Assembly (NCBI GenBank): GCA_021845945.1
Contig: JAJZRD010000204.1
Coordinates: 1 to 6,972, forward strand
From: Chloroflexota bacterium
Lineage (GTDB): Bacteria > Chloroflexota > UBA6077
Direction of reading: 5' to 3'
Length of the DNA: 6,972 nt
Below, one piece after another: positions 1 through 5,726 of the stretch. Below the pieces are notes generated by a model. It was not told the origin of the DNA. It saw nothing but the letters and a program-made list of their open reading frames with translations, and ran no database searches. Positions within the stretch are counted from its first letter, which is position 1. Every line of letters starts with the position of its first letter. The translations under genes were made by a program, and so were the position numbers.

Positions 1-440
1 CGATCTATGCCAGGATCAACCTGGCCATCATCGGGAGCAGCCACTTCATGGAGATCGAGACCGGCAAGGGGGTGCTGTCCGAGCTGCTGGCGTGCCCGCG
101 CCCTGGTCTGGATCGGTTGCCCGGGCACACCGAAACAATAGGGATGGAAGACCGGTCTCACTGGTTGAAGCGGGACCAGTTCTCCTATCGGTTCGACCTG
201 TGGCGGCGTCGCCTGTCCGCGGGCGAGTTCCGCGAGGAAGCGGACGCCCTCGCGGCACCCGGCCCGCTGCGGCTCCAGTACCTCTTTCCCAACCTGGACG
301 AGGCTGGAAGCGCCGTTACCTGCCTGGAGTGGCAGGTGGAGGGCCCGCGGGCCGTCATCGTGACCCATCACACCTTTCCGGGCGAGTTGACCATCGTGCA
401 CACCCGCTCGGTGATCGACTTCGCGGAAGCGGGGGCGTAA
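1..440 (+). CDS. DUF2617-like protein, 5' end outside window (partial)
   Basis: The frame read from base 3 is open from the window edge to the TAA at 438-440, giving 145 visible residues. An ATG lies at 48, but the residues before it (reading ...AIIGSSHF) are conserved in the family, so the true start is upstream of the window. As I remember the DUF2617 family, it has a G-x-S-H motif, then an 'E..AC' segment, and later a 'FP...AVT.L' segment followed by a 'W/H-H-x-[FY]-P-x-x-x-L-x-I' segment. All have counterparts here (GSSH, ELLACP, LFPNLDEAGSAVTCLEW, THHTFPGELTIVHTR). The family is about 170 residues, so roughly 25-30 are missing. It has no membrane segment or signal peptide and is probably cytoplasmic. 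Its biochemical function is unknown. The next gene starts 3 bp after its stop, which suggests co-transcription with the DUF350 and speE genes. The family assignment is from memory of motifs, not a search. Confidence 0.7.
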   Translation, partial: IYARINLAIIGSSHFMEIETGKGVLSELLACPRPGLDRLPGHTETIGMEDRSHWLKRDQFSYRFDLWRRRLSAGEFREEADALAAPGPLRLQYLFPNLDEAGSAVTCLEWQVEGPRAVIVTHHTFPGELTIVHTRSVIDFAEAGA

Positions 441-443
441 CCT

Positions 444-725
444 ATGGGTAACCGAGTGGTTCTCACCGTCATGTTCATGCTCATCGTCGCCATCTGGTTC
501 TCTGCCTTCACCAACGCCTGCGCGTCGGGAGCGTCCGCCGGGTTCTTTGGCCCCTCCATCGGGCCGCCTATCTTCCTCGGCGGCGGCGGATGGAACCGTG
601 GCGGCTGGGACCGGAGCAGTGGCGGGGGCTCGACGACCTCGAGGCCGGCTCCCAGCGCTCCCAGTCGGAGCAGCGGCGGAAGCTTTGGTGGCGGCGGAAT
701 TCGGGGAGGATTTGGAGGAAAGTAG
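444..725 (+). CDS. Small signal-peptide/membrane-anchored Gly/Ser-rich protein
   Basis: This 93-residue protein starts 3 bp after the DUF2617-like gene and ends 3 bp before the DUF350 gene, so it sits inside a tight operon. Residue R4 precedes a hydrophobic stretch at about residues 5-22, then an A-C-A-S segment (25-28) that could be a signal peptidase I site. The cysteine at 26 is preceded by T-N-A, a poor lipobox, so I do not call a lipoprotein. Residues 36-93 are low-complexity Gly/Ser/Pro, with GGGG runs and a tail ending GGFGGK. The product is probably exported or membrane-anchored with a disordered tail. I do not recognise a named family. Actinobacterial versions of this cluster carry a small exported DUF4247 protein, which I recall also having a Gly/Ser-rich tail, and this may be a divergent counterpart. 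That is inference from position and composition. The upstream Shine-Dalgarno is weak, so translation may be coupled to the preceding gene. Confidence 0.65.
   Translation: MGNRVVLTVMFMLIVAIWFSAFTNACASGASAGFFGPSIGPPIFLGGGGWNRGGWDRSSGGGSTTSRPAPSAPSRSSGGSFGGGGIRGGFGGK
714..718 (+). promoter_or_regulatory. Shine-Dalgarno for the DUF350 gene
   Basis: GGAGG lies 10 nt before the ATG at 729, inside the last codons of the Gly-rich gene. It supports the short 70-residue reading of the DUF350 protein rather than a longer one. Confidence 0.65.
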
Positions 726-728
726 CCC

Positions 729-941
729 ATGGATGCAACAGCGGTATTGTCTTCCATCATGTCGTCGATCGTCTGGGCCTTTATCGGTGTCGTGCTGCTC
801 ATCGCGGCCTTCCGGGTCTTCGACGCCTTCGACCCCGTGGCGTACCATGAGGAGATAAAGAAGGGAAACCTGGCCGCGGGGATCGTGGTCGCCGGCGTCA
901 TGGTCGGCATGGCCATCATCATCTACGCGGCCATCCGGTAG
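729..941 (+). CDS. DUF350 family inner-membrane protein, single-module form
   Basis: This is a 70-residue protein with two hydrophobic helices, at about residues 6-31 and 48-68. They are joined by a charged loop, DAFDPVAYHEEIKKGN (32-47). The combination of a helix ending in F-D, an [E/K]-E-I-K-x-G-N loop and then an A-A-x-[IV]-[VL]-A-G helix is the DUF350 (PF03994, YjfL-type) signature. Many DUF350 proteins are about 130 residues with two such modules in tandem. This one has a single module and would need to dimerise to make a four-helix unit. A clear GGAGG ribosome binding site lies upstream. Its function is unknown. The family recurs beside spermidine-synthase-like, DUF4178, DUF2617 and PspA-type genes, and speE follows here after a repeat element. 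The family call is fairly secure; any role in membrane stress or polyamine handling is inference. Confidence 0.8.
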   Translation: MDATAVLSSIMSSIVWAFIGVVLLIAAFRVFDAFDPVAYHEEIKKGNLAAGIVVAGVMVGMAIIIYAAIR

Positions 942-949
942 GATCTAGA

Positions 950-1027
950 ATGTAGGGCGGGGCCCTGTGCCCCGCCGCCCAACTTGCGCCGGCAGGATGC
1001 GGCAGGGCAGAGCGCCCTGCCCTACAT
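950..1027 (+). repeat. Short palindromic (cruciform/REP-like) element with covarying hairpins
   Basis: Two 27-nt arms, 950-976 and 1001-1027, are inverted copies of each other with 23 of 27 positions matching, separated by 24 nt. The outer ends are ATGTAGGGC and GCCCTACAT. Each arm also folds on itself: 956-963 pairs with 969-976, and 1001-1008 pairs with 1014-1021, both perfect 8-bp stems with 5-nt loops. One stem position is a G-C pair in the left arm and an A-T pair in the right arm, so the substitution is compensated. The element fills most of the gap between the DUF350 gene and speE. From memory, similar GTAGGG/CCCTAC palindromes are scattered between genes in Chloroflexota and other genomes. 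It has no transposase and no clear target duplication, so the mechanism of spread is unknown. It has no T-run, so I do not call it a terminator. Confidence 0.75.
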
Positions 1028-1055
1028 GCTCGTCGCTGATTGCCAGAAACGACCC

Positions 1056-2597
1056 ATGCAAGAAACCACCAACGATCTGCGGGCAGGGGACGAAACCCGT
1101 CCCCTGCCTCTACTGTTTTCCGTCTTCGTCATAGCGGCCTGCGCCATCGTGTACGAGCTGATGATTGCCACCATCAGCTCCTACCTGCTGGGCGACTCCG
1201 TATACCAGTTTTCCGTCACCATCGGGCTCTTCCTCACCTCCATGGGGGTGGGCTCCTACCTGTCCCGACGGATCCACCGAAACCTGCTGACGACCTTCGT
1301 CGCCATCGAGCTGTTGATCGGAGCGGTCGGAGGCACCTCCGCCCTGTTGCTCTACTTCACCTACGGTAGCCTCAGGTCGATCTACGGGCCGATCATGTAC
1401 GGAGTGATCGCCGCCATCGGCATCCTGGTGGGCCTCGAGATCCCGATCCTCACCCGTCTCCTGTCCGAGAAGTACACCCTGCGGGTCAACATCGCCAACG
1501 TCCTATCTTTCGACTACCTGGGCGGACTCCTCGGTTCCCTTGCTTTCCCGCTGCTGCTGCTCCCCTACCTGGGGCTGATTCGCACGGCGCTGGTGGTGGG
1601 GCTGTTGAACGTGGGTGTTGCCGGTCTGGTGCTGGGCACCGCGTGGCGCCAGTTGCCGGAACGCCGGTACGCGGCGGCTCTGCTGCTGGCTGTGGTAGGA
1701 TTGCTGGGAACGGGCCTCGCCCACAGCGACGCCCTCTGGCAGCAGTTGGAGCAACAGCTCTATCGAGATCCCGTCGTCTACTCGGTCCAGACCCCCTACC
1801 AGCACATCACCATCACTCAGTGGCGAGACGACATCAGGCTCTTCCTGGACGGGAATCTCCAGTTCAGCTCCCTGGACGAGTACCGCTACCACGAGTCCCT
1901 GGTCCATCCAGCCATGGCCGCGGCTCACGACCGATCCGAGGTGCTGGTGCTGGGGGGCGGCGACGGGCTGGCCGTGAGGGAGATCCTGAAGTACCCCGAC
2001 GTGAAGCGGGTGACCGTGGTGGACCTGGATCCACAGATGACCGGGCTGTTCCAGACCCACCCGGAGCTAACAAAGCTCAACCAGAACTCCCTCAACGACC
2101 CCCGGGTGCGGGTCATCAACGCCGATGCCTTCAAGTTCCTGGAGGACGACAACGGCTTCTACGACGTAATCCTGGCCGACCTGCCCGACCCCCGCAACGA
2201 GAACCTCCAGAAGCTGTACACCGTGGAGTTCTACCGGCTGGCGGCGCGGCGGTTGGCTGTGGGAGGGGTTTTCGCCACACAGGCCACCTCGCCCTACTTC
2301 GCACCCGAGGCCTTCGGATCCATCTACGCCTCCATGCAGGAGGTGTGGCCCCAGGTGGTGCCCTACCACGCCAACGTCCCCACCTTCGGTGACTGGGGCT
2401 TCATCATGGCCTCCCAGGCTCCGCTCAACCCCGATAGCCTGAAGCTGTCGGTCCCAACCCGTTTCCTCGACGGGCCCACCCTCCGCTCTCTCTTCGTCTT
2501 CCCTGCGGACATGCAGCCCAAGAGGGAGCAGCCCAACAGCCTGATCCAGCCCGTCCTGCCGGGCTACTACCGGGAGGGTTGGCCGCAGGCGCGGTAG
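1056..2597 (+). CDS. speE: Membrane-fused polyamine aminopropyltransferase (spermidine synthase family, COG4262-like)
   Basis: This 513-residue protein is predicted to transfer an aminopropyl group from decarboxylated S-adenosylmethionine to a polyamine. Residues 1-225 hold about seven hydrophobic helices (roughly 18-40, 49-70, 78-103, 108-130, 154-172, 176-196, 205-222), including the GLEIP and FDYLGGLLGS segments typical of the membrane-fused subfamily. The catalytic domain follows, with YQHI at 248-251, a YHE-x-LVHPAM segment, the GGGDG nucleotide-binding loop at 300-304, a DAF acidic site at D357, and the DLPDP motif with D375 and D378. Free spermidine synthases of about 280 residues lack the N-terminal half. 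The exact amine substrate cannot be read from the sequence. I chose the ATG at 1056 because the first helix starts just after it. An in-frame ATG at 1026 and a TTG at 984 lie in the palindromic repeat and would add repeat-encoded residues. None has a good Shine-Dalgarno. It lies downstream of DUF2617, the Gly-rich gene and DUF350. Confidence 0.88.
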   Translation: MQETTNDLRAGDETRPLPLLFSVFVIAACAIVYELMIATISSYLLGDSVYQFSVTIGLFLTSMGVGSYLSRRIHRNLLTTFVAIELLIGAVGGTSALLLYFTYGSLRSIYGPIMYGVIAAIGILVGLEIPILTRLLSEKYTLRVNIANVLSFDYLGGLLGSLAFPLLLLPYLGLIRTALVVGLLNVGVAGLVLGTAWRQLPERRYAAALLLAVVGLLGTGLAHSDALWQQLEQQLYRDPVVYSVQTPYQHITITQWRDDIRLFLDGNLQFSSLDEYRYHESLVHPAMAAAHDRSEVLVLGGGDGLAVREILKYPDVKRVTVVDLDPQMTGLFQTHPELTKLNQNSLNDPRVRVINADAFKFLEDDNGFYDVILADLPDPRNENLQKLYTVEFYRLAARRLAVGGVFATQATSPYFAPEAFGSIYASMQEVWPQVVPYHANVPTFGDWGFIMASQAPLNPDSLKLSVPTRFLDGPTLRSLFVFPADMQPKREQPNSLIQPVLPGYYREGWPQAR

Positions 2598-2604
2598 GGA
2601 CAAA

Positions 2605-2687
2605 ACCTCTCCCCCTGCCCCCTTCCCGAAACGGGGAGGGGAGAGACTCCCCCTTCCCCCGTGGGGAAGGGGGTTGGGGGGTTAGGT
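2605..2687. repeat. C-rich/G-rich palindromic intergenic element
   Basis: This element fills nearly all of the 95 bp between the convergent ends of speE and mutM. The ends form imperfect inverted repeats starting ACCT...CCCCCTT and closing AAGGGGG...AGGT. Inside are two hairpins: 2607-2614 pairs perfectly with 2638-2645, and 2649-2659 pairs perfectly with 2663-2673 (11 bp, CGT loop). The layout of outer inverted ends plus two inner hairpins is the same as in the element at 950-1027, although the sequence differs. From memory, such CCCCCTTCCCC/GGGGAAGGGGG repeats are common between genes in Chloroflexota and cyanobacteria. It could slow or stop transcription from both sides, but there is no T-run to support a classical terminator. 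Confidence 0.7.
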
Positions 2688-2692
2688 CCAAC

Positions 2693-3544
2693 CTACGCCG
2701 CCCGGCGTTCCGCTTCCTCCAGCCGCTGACAGGAGGGGCAGAGATAGGTCTCCCGACCAGCCGCCCAGATCTTCTCCACGTTGCCGCTGCATCCCTGGCA
2801 GGGCTTGCCAGCCCTCGCCACCACCTTCAACTTCTCCTGATAGCTCCCCTTTCGGCCCAGAGCATCCCGATAGGACCGAACGGTGGTGCCACGGTGGGCA
2901 ACGGCGTCCGCGAGAATGGTCCGGATAGCCCGATACAGCCGCTCCACCTCTCTATCCGAGAGGCTATTGGCCGGTCGCTGGGGGTGTATACGGGAGGCAA
3001 AGAGGGATTCGTCTGTGTAGATGTTACCCAGGCCCGCAATCGCCCGCTGGTCCAGGAGCAGCGCCTTGATCTGCCGCCGCGTGCCCCGGACGACACGACG
3101 GAAGAACTCCAGGGTAAACTGGTCGGATATGGCTTCGGGCCCCAACTCCGCCAGGGGCAGCCGCACGTTCAATTCGGAGACATCCACCAGATTCACCCTG
3201 GCCAGGTGGCTGCTGTCGGACAATCGGAGTTGATGGCCATCGTCCAGATCCAGCACCAATCGCACGGACTTGCGCAGTGGCACCTCGGGCTGCACCAGCA
3301 GCAACTGTCCGGTGAGGATTAGCTGGACTACCAGGATCTTCCCCGAGGAGAGCCGCAGCAGCAGATACTTGGCGCGCCTGTCGACGGCCTCGATGCTCGT
3401 TCCAGCCAGTCCTGCCTCGAACTCCCCAACCGAGGGGTACTTGACCAACCGGGGGTCCAGAACCTTCGCCTGCTCGATGCGACGGCCGAGGACCAGCGCC
3501 CGCAGGTCGTTCTTGATGGTCTCCACCTCGGGTAGTTCAGGCAT
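2693..3544 (-). CDS. mutM: Formamidopyrimidine-DNA glycosylase family protein (MutM/Fpg), divergent
   Basis: This 283-residue protein (family about 270-290) belongs to the bifunctional Fpg/Nei DNA glycosylases/AP lyases that remove oxidised bases in base-excision repair. It starts MPELPEVETI, with the catalytic P2 and E3 and the conserved E6. K59 lies in RRAKYLLL, GLGNIYTDE carries N174, and the C-terminal zinc finger has C249, C252, C269 and C272 with DNA-binding R264. The start is fixed by P2, which must be the N-terminal residue after Met removal. Against E. coli Fpg, the lesion-recognition region is unusual: HLGMSG is QLILTG here (Met to L77), KHDHV is RKSV-like, and DPRRFG is DSSHLA (S112, L114). 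The void-filling Met/Arg/Phe triad is therefore missing while the chemistry residues remain. It follows prs with a 4 bp gap, suggesting an operon with coupled translation. Membership of the Fpg/Nei fold is secure; 8-oxoguanine specificity is not. Confidence 0.92.
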   Translation of the reverse strand: MPELPEVETIKNDLRALVLGRRIEQAKVLDPRLVKYPSVGEFEAGLAGTSIEAVDRRAKYLLLRLSSGKILVVQLILTGQLLLVQPEVPLRKSVRLVLDLDDGHQLRLSDSSHLARVNLVDVSELNVRLPLAELGPEAISDQFTLEFFRRVVRGTRRQIKALLLDQRAIAGLGNIYTDESLFASRIHPQRPANSLSDREVERLYRAIRTILADAVAHRGTTVRSYRDALGRKGSYQEKLKVVARAGKPCQGCSGNVEKIWAAGRETYLCPSCQRLEEAERRAA

Positions 3545-3548
3545 CGGC

Positions 3549-4517
3549 TCACACCGGATGGTGATCGTAGCGGGGAGGGAACAGCTCGCTGATGGAGCGG
3601 TTCTCGTTCAGCCGCTGGATTGTCTCGGCCAGCAAGCCCGCTACCGAGACCAGGTGCATGTTCGGCAACCTCTTCTCCGGCGGCACCGGCACCGTGTCGG
3701 TGATGGTCACCTCGGCTATCGCGGGGTCCTGCAACCGGTCCAGGGCGCCGTCCACCAGCAGCCCATGGGTGGCGGCCACGGTCATTCCCGCCCTGGCACC
3801 TGCCTCCAGCAGCGCCTGCACGGCTCCCCGTATGGTCCCTCCCGTGGTGATCATGTCGTCGATGATGATGGGCCGTCGATCCCGAACGTCGCCGATGACG
3901 GCATGCACCTCGGTCTCGGCGCCCCCCAACCGCTCTTTGTGGAGGACGGCCATCGGCACGCCCAGCCCCCGGGCGTACTTTTCGGCCAACTTCACCCGTC
4001 CGGTATCAGGGGAAACCACCACCATGTCGGGCTGCCGGTGCCGCCGAAGGTGCTCGATCAGAATGGGCACCGCCGTAAGGTGTTCCATGCCGATGTTGAA
4101 GAAACCCTGTATCGCCGGCGCGTGCAGGTCGATGGAGACCACACGGCCGGTGCCAGCTACCGTCAGCAGATCGGCCACCAACCTCGCGGTGATTGGCTCC
4201 CTTCCCCTGGACTTCTTCTCCTGTCGGGAGTATCCGTAGTAGGGGATGAGGGCGGTTATTCTCCCGGCGGAGGCTCGGCGACAACCATCGATCATCACCA
4301 GCAATTCCACGAGATGCTCATCAACAGGCGGGCCGGTGGACTGGAGCAGGTACACATCCCGTCCGCGGATGGTTTGCTCGAGCCGGAAGCTGACCTCTCC
4401 ATCCGGAAACCGTTGCAGCACCCGCTTGCTCAGCGGTATTCTCAGCTTGCCGGCCACCGCCCTGGCCAGCTCTGGGTTTGCGGAACCGGAAATCAGTTGG
4501 ATATCCATTTCGGGCAT
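3549..4517 (-). CDS. prs: Ribose-phosphate pyrophosphokinase (PRPP synthetase)
   Basis: This 322-residue protein makes PRPP from ribose 5-phosphate and ATP, feeding purine, pyrimidine, histidine, tryptophan and NAD synthesis. The length matches class I enzymes (about 310-320). Visible motifs are FPDGE (37-41), RQEKKSRGREPITARLVA (98-115), DLHA with catalytic-site H132, VVSPDTGRV (167-175), K194 in the flexible-loop region, and the PRPP-binding loop DDMITTGGT (220-228). The loop differs from the E. coli form DDMIDTAGT: the second acidic residue is threonine, as in some archaeal and plant-type enzymes. The VSPDIGGV segment of E. coli is VSPDTGRV here. I took the ATG at 4517. A second ATG at 4508 gives MDIQLISGS and is also plausible, since neither has a clear Shine-Dalgarno. 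It is divergent from the NnrS-like gene and is followed by mutM after 4 bp. Confidence 0.93.
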   Translation of the reverse strand: MPEMDIQLISGSANPELARAVAGKLRIPLSKRVLQRFPDGEVSFRLEQTIRGRDVYLLQSTGPPVDEHLVELLVMIDGCRRASAGRITALIPYYGYSRQEKKSRGREPITARLVADLLTVAGTGRVVSIDLHAPAIQGFFNIGMEHLTAVPILIEHLRRHRQPDMVVVSPDTGRVKLAEKYARGLGVPMAVLHKERLGGAETEVHAVIGDVRDRRPIIIDDMITTGGTIRGAVQALLEAGARAGMTVAATHGLLVDGALDRLQDPAIAEVTITDTVPVPPEKRLPNMHLVSVAGLLAETIQRLNENRSISELFPPRYDHHPV

Positions 4518-4607
4518 TGGCTGAGCACTGTACGTGCCAGATCGAGAGCGCTGCGGCTCACCACAGCTTTCGGTCCGTGAGCAACCACGAATCTGCGGAG
4601 GTCCTAC
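4518..4607. promoter_or_regulatory. Divergent intergenic region between prs and the NnrS-like gene
   Basis: These 90 bp separate two diverging starts and should hold promoters for both the prs-mutM pair and the membrane-protein gene. I could not find a convincing -35/-10 pair on either strand, nor an operator-like palindrome. The only clear signal is the Shine-Dalgarno at 4597-4601. Confidence 0.4.
4597..4601 (+). promoter_or_regulatory. Shine-Dalgarno supporting a TTG start at 4608
   Basis: GGAGG with a 6-nt spacer precedes the TTG at 4608, followed at once by a membrane-type N-terminus (VRWLPFVWAS). This decides the start. Confidence 0.7.
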
Positions 4608-5712
4608 TTGGTCCGCTGGCTACCCTTCGTATGGGCATCGATCCTCATCGCCGCCACTGCGGGGTTCAGCTTCGGCATCGCGGCCTTCGCCGCCGTGGCC
4701 GCCGGCGTCCCTCTGGGCCTCTGGTGGCCCGCCCTATATCAGGTCCACGGCCACCTCCAACTGTTCGGCTGGGGCGGCCTCATGGTGCTGGGTGTAGGGT
4801 TCTTCTTCCTCCCCCGCCTCCGCGGCGCGCCCCTGGCGGTTCTGGGCCTCCTTCCCTGGATACTGGGCTTCCTGGCCGGCGGTCTCGCCCTCCGAGCCGT
4901 GGCCCAACCAGCCATGCTGGCAGCACCCACGTCGGTCCCCCTCCGGGCAGCGTTGGGTGCCTCGGGGCTCCTGGAACTGATGGGGATCACTGTGGCCGTC
5001 GGCCTGCTGGTGGCGACCTCGCGAGCAGGACCTCCCCTGACGCAGCGCCAGGGTCTGCTCCCGGTGCTCCCCTATCTGGCCACAGCCCTCGCCGCCGCCT
5101 GGCTGGCGCTGGCCAGTAACGCTGCCGCCACCATCCTGGCGGCCATCCTGGCGGCCATCCAGGCGATCGCCGTCGTCCCCTCCGTCGCGGACGCCCTGAC
5201 GGTCCATCTGGGGTTGGTGGGCTTCCTGGTGGCGGTGTCGGTGGCCGTTTCGGCGCGGACCTTCCCGCTGTTCCTGTGGCTGCGGGTGCCCGACCCGATG
5301 CTGGTCAGGCTCGCCTTCGGCCCCTTCCTGGCGGGTTTGGCGTTGCGCTCGGCCGGCATCGTGGCTGGCCTGCCAACGGCGGCCTCGGTTGGTCAGTTGG
5401 TGGAGGGGTTATCCTTCGTGGCCTTCGCGGCGGTGCTGCAGGTGGTGCCATTGCGAAGGCGCCCGGGCCAGATCCCTTCCAGGGATCCTCACTACCTTCG
5501 ATCGGTGGAGTGGCTCCTGATCCCTGCCTACCTGTGGCTGGTGGTCGCGGGTCTGCTGGACATCCTGCAGGGACTGGCCATCTTCGGCGTGCCGGAGCCC
5601 ATCCCGCTGGATGCCGAGCGGCACGCCCTCGGCTTCTCTCGCCCTGTCGGGCCTGCTGGGGCTGGCCGCCGTGGTCTGCCTGGGGCTGAATCTCTGGTGG
5701 ACCTTCAGGTGA
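4608..5712 (+). CDS. NnrS/heme-copper-like polytopic membrane protein, frame broken near the 3' end
   Basis: The start is a TTG with an ideal GGAGG. Up to about residue 343 the protein is a chain of hydrophobic helices with histidines near helix ends: H47 and H49 in YQVHGHLQLFGWGG, H200 in ADALTVHLGLVGF, and H339 in DAERHALGF. This layout resembles NnrS-family proteins (PF05940) and the heme-copper oxidase subunit I-like fold, so heme or metal binding is plausible but unproven. After about 5636 the frame turns into Arg/Gly/Pro-rich, non-membrane sequence and would run on to 5882, 156 bp into the opposite phosphofructokinase gene. In the frame one base later, from about 5638, the DNA reads LALSGLLGLAAVVCLGLNLW and ends WTFR at the TGA 5710-5712, just 14 bp from the convergent neighbour. 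I take that as the true C-terminus. The two parts sum to about 368 residues, shorter than the usual 400 or so, so bases may be missing at the junction. It could be a real mutation or an assembly error. Confidence 0.6.
5131..5166 (+). repeat. Three 12-bp tandem units within the NnrS-like gene
   Basis: The unit CCATCCTGGCGG occurs at 5131-5142 and 5143-5154, then with two mismatches at 5155-5166. It keeps the frame and encodes an ILAAILAAIQ-type stretch inside a hydrophobic helix, so copy-number change would lengthen that helix by four residues. Confidence 0.7.
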
Positions 5713-5726
5713 GCAGATGTCTCTGG

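Noticed and set aside
368..922. - strand open frame (184 codons) opposite the Gly-rich and DUF350 genes
   Set aside because: Its Met/Pro-rich low-complexity translation is the antisense of Gly-rich and membrane codons; the + strand genes have correct spacing and a ribosome binding site.
946..951. TAGAAT as a -10 box for a speE promoter
   Set aside because: It matches a -10 consensus at 5 of 6 positions, but there is no -35-like hexamer at the right distance and it overlaps the repeat boundary.
950..1027. CRISPR repeat or tRNA cloverleaf
   Set aside because: There is no third repeat unit or regular spacers, and the fold lacks a T-loop, anticodon arm and CCA-end arrangement.
1643..2392. Alternate-frame + strand open frame (249 codons) inside speE
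   Set aside because: Its Arg/Gly/Pro-rich translation is typical of an out-of-frame reading of GC-rich DNA, and the real frame carries all SpeE motifs.
2649..2673. Rho-independent terminator between speE and mutM
   Set aside because: The 11-bp stem is strong but no T-run follows on either strand, so it is listed as part of the repeat rather than as a terminator.
2579..3322. + strand open frame (247 codons) across the speE-mutM gap
   Set aside because: It reads through the palindromic repeat and antisense to mutM, with no recognisable protein.
3270..4580. Long + strand open frame (436 codons) opposite prs and mutM
   Set aside because: It lies antisense to two genes with unmistakable family motifs, its translation is His/Gly/Arg-rich with no recognisable domain, and GC-rich codon bias on the other strand explains the lack of stops.
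5624..5645. Direct CGCCCT copies (5624-5629 and 5640-5645) as a deletion microhomology scar
   Set aside because: A microhomology deletion leaves one copy, not two, and six bases recur easily in GC-rich DNA.
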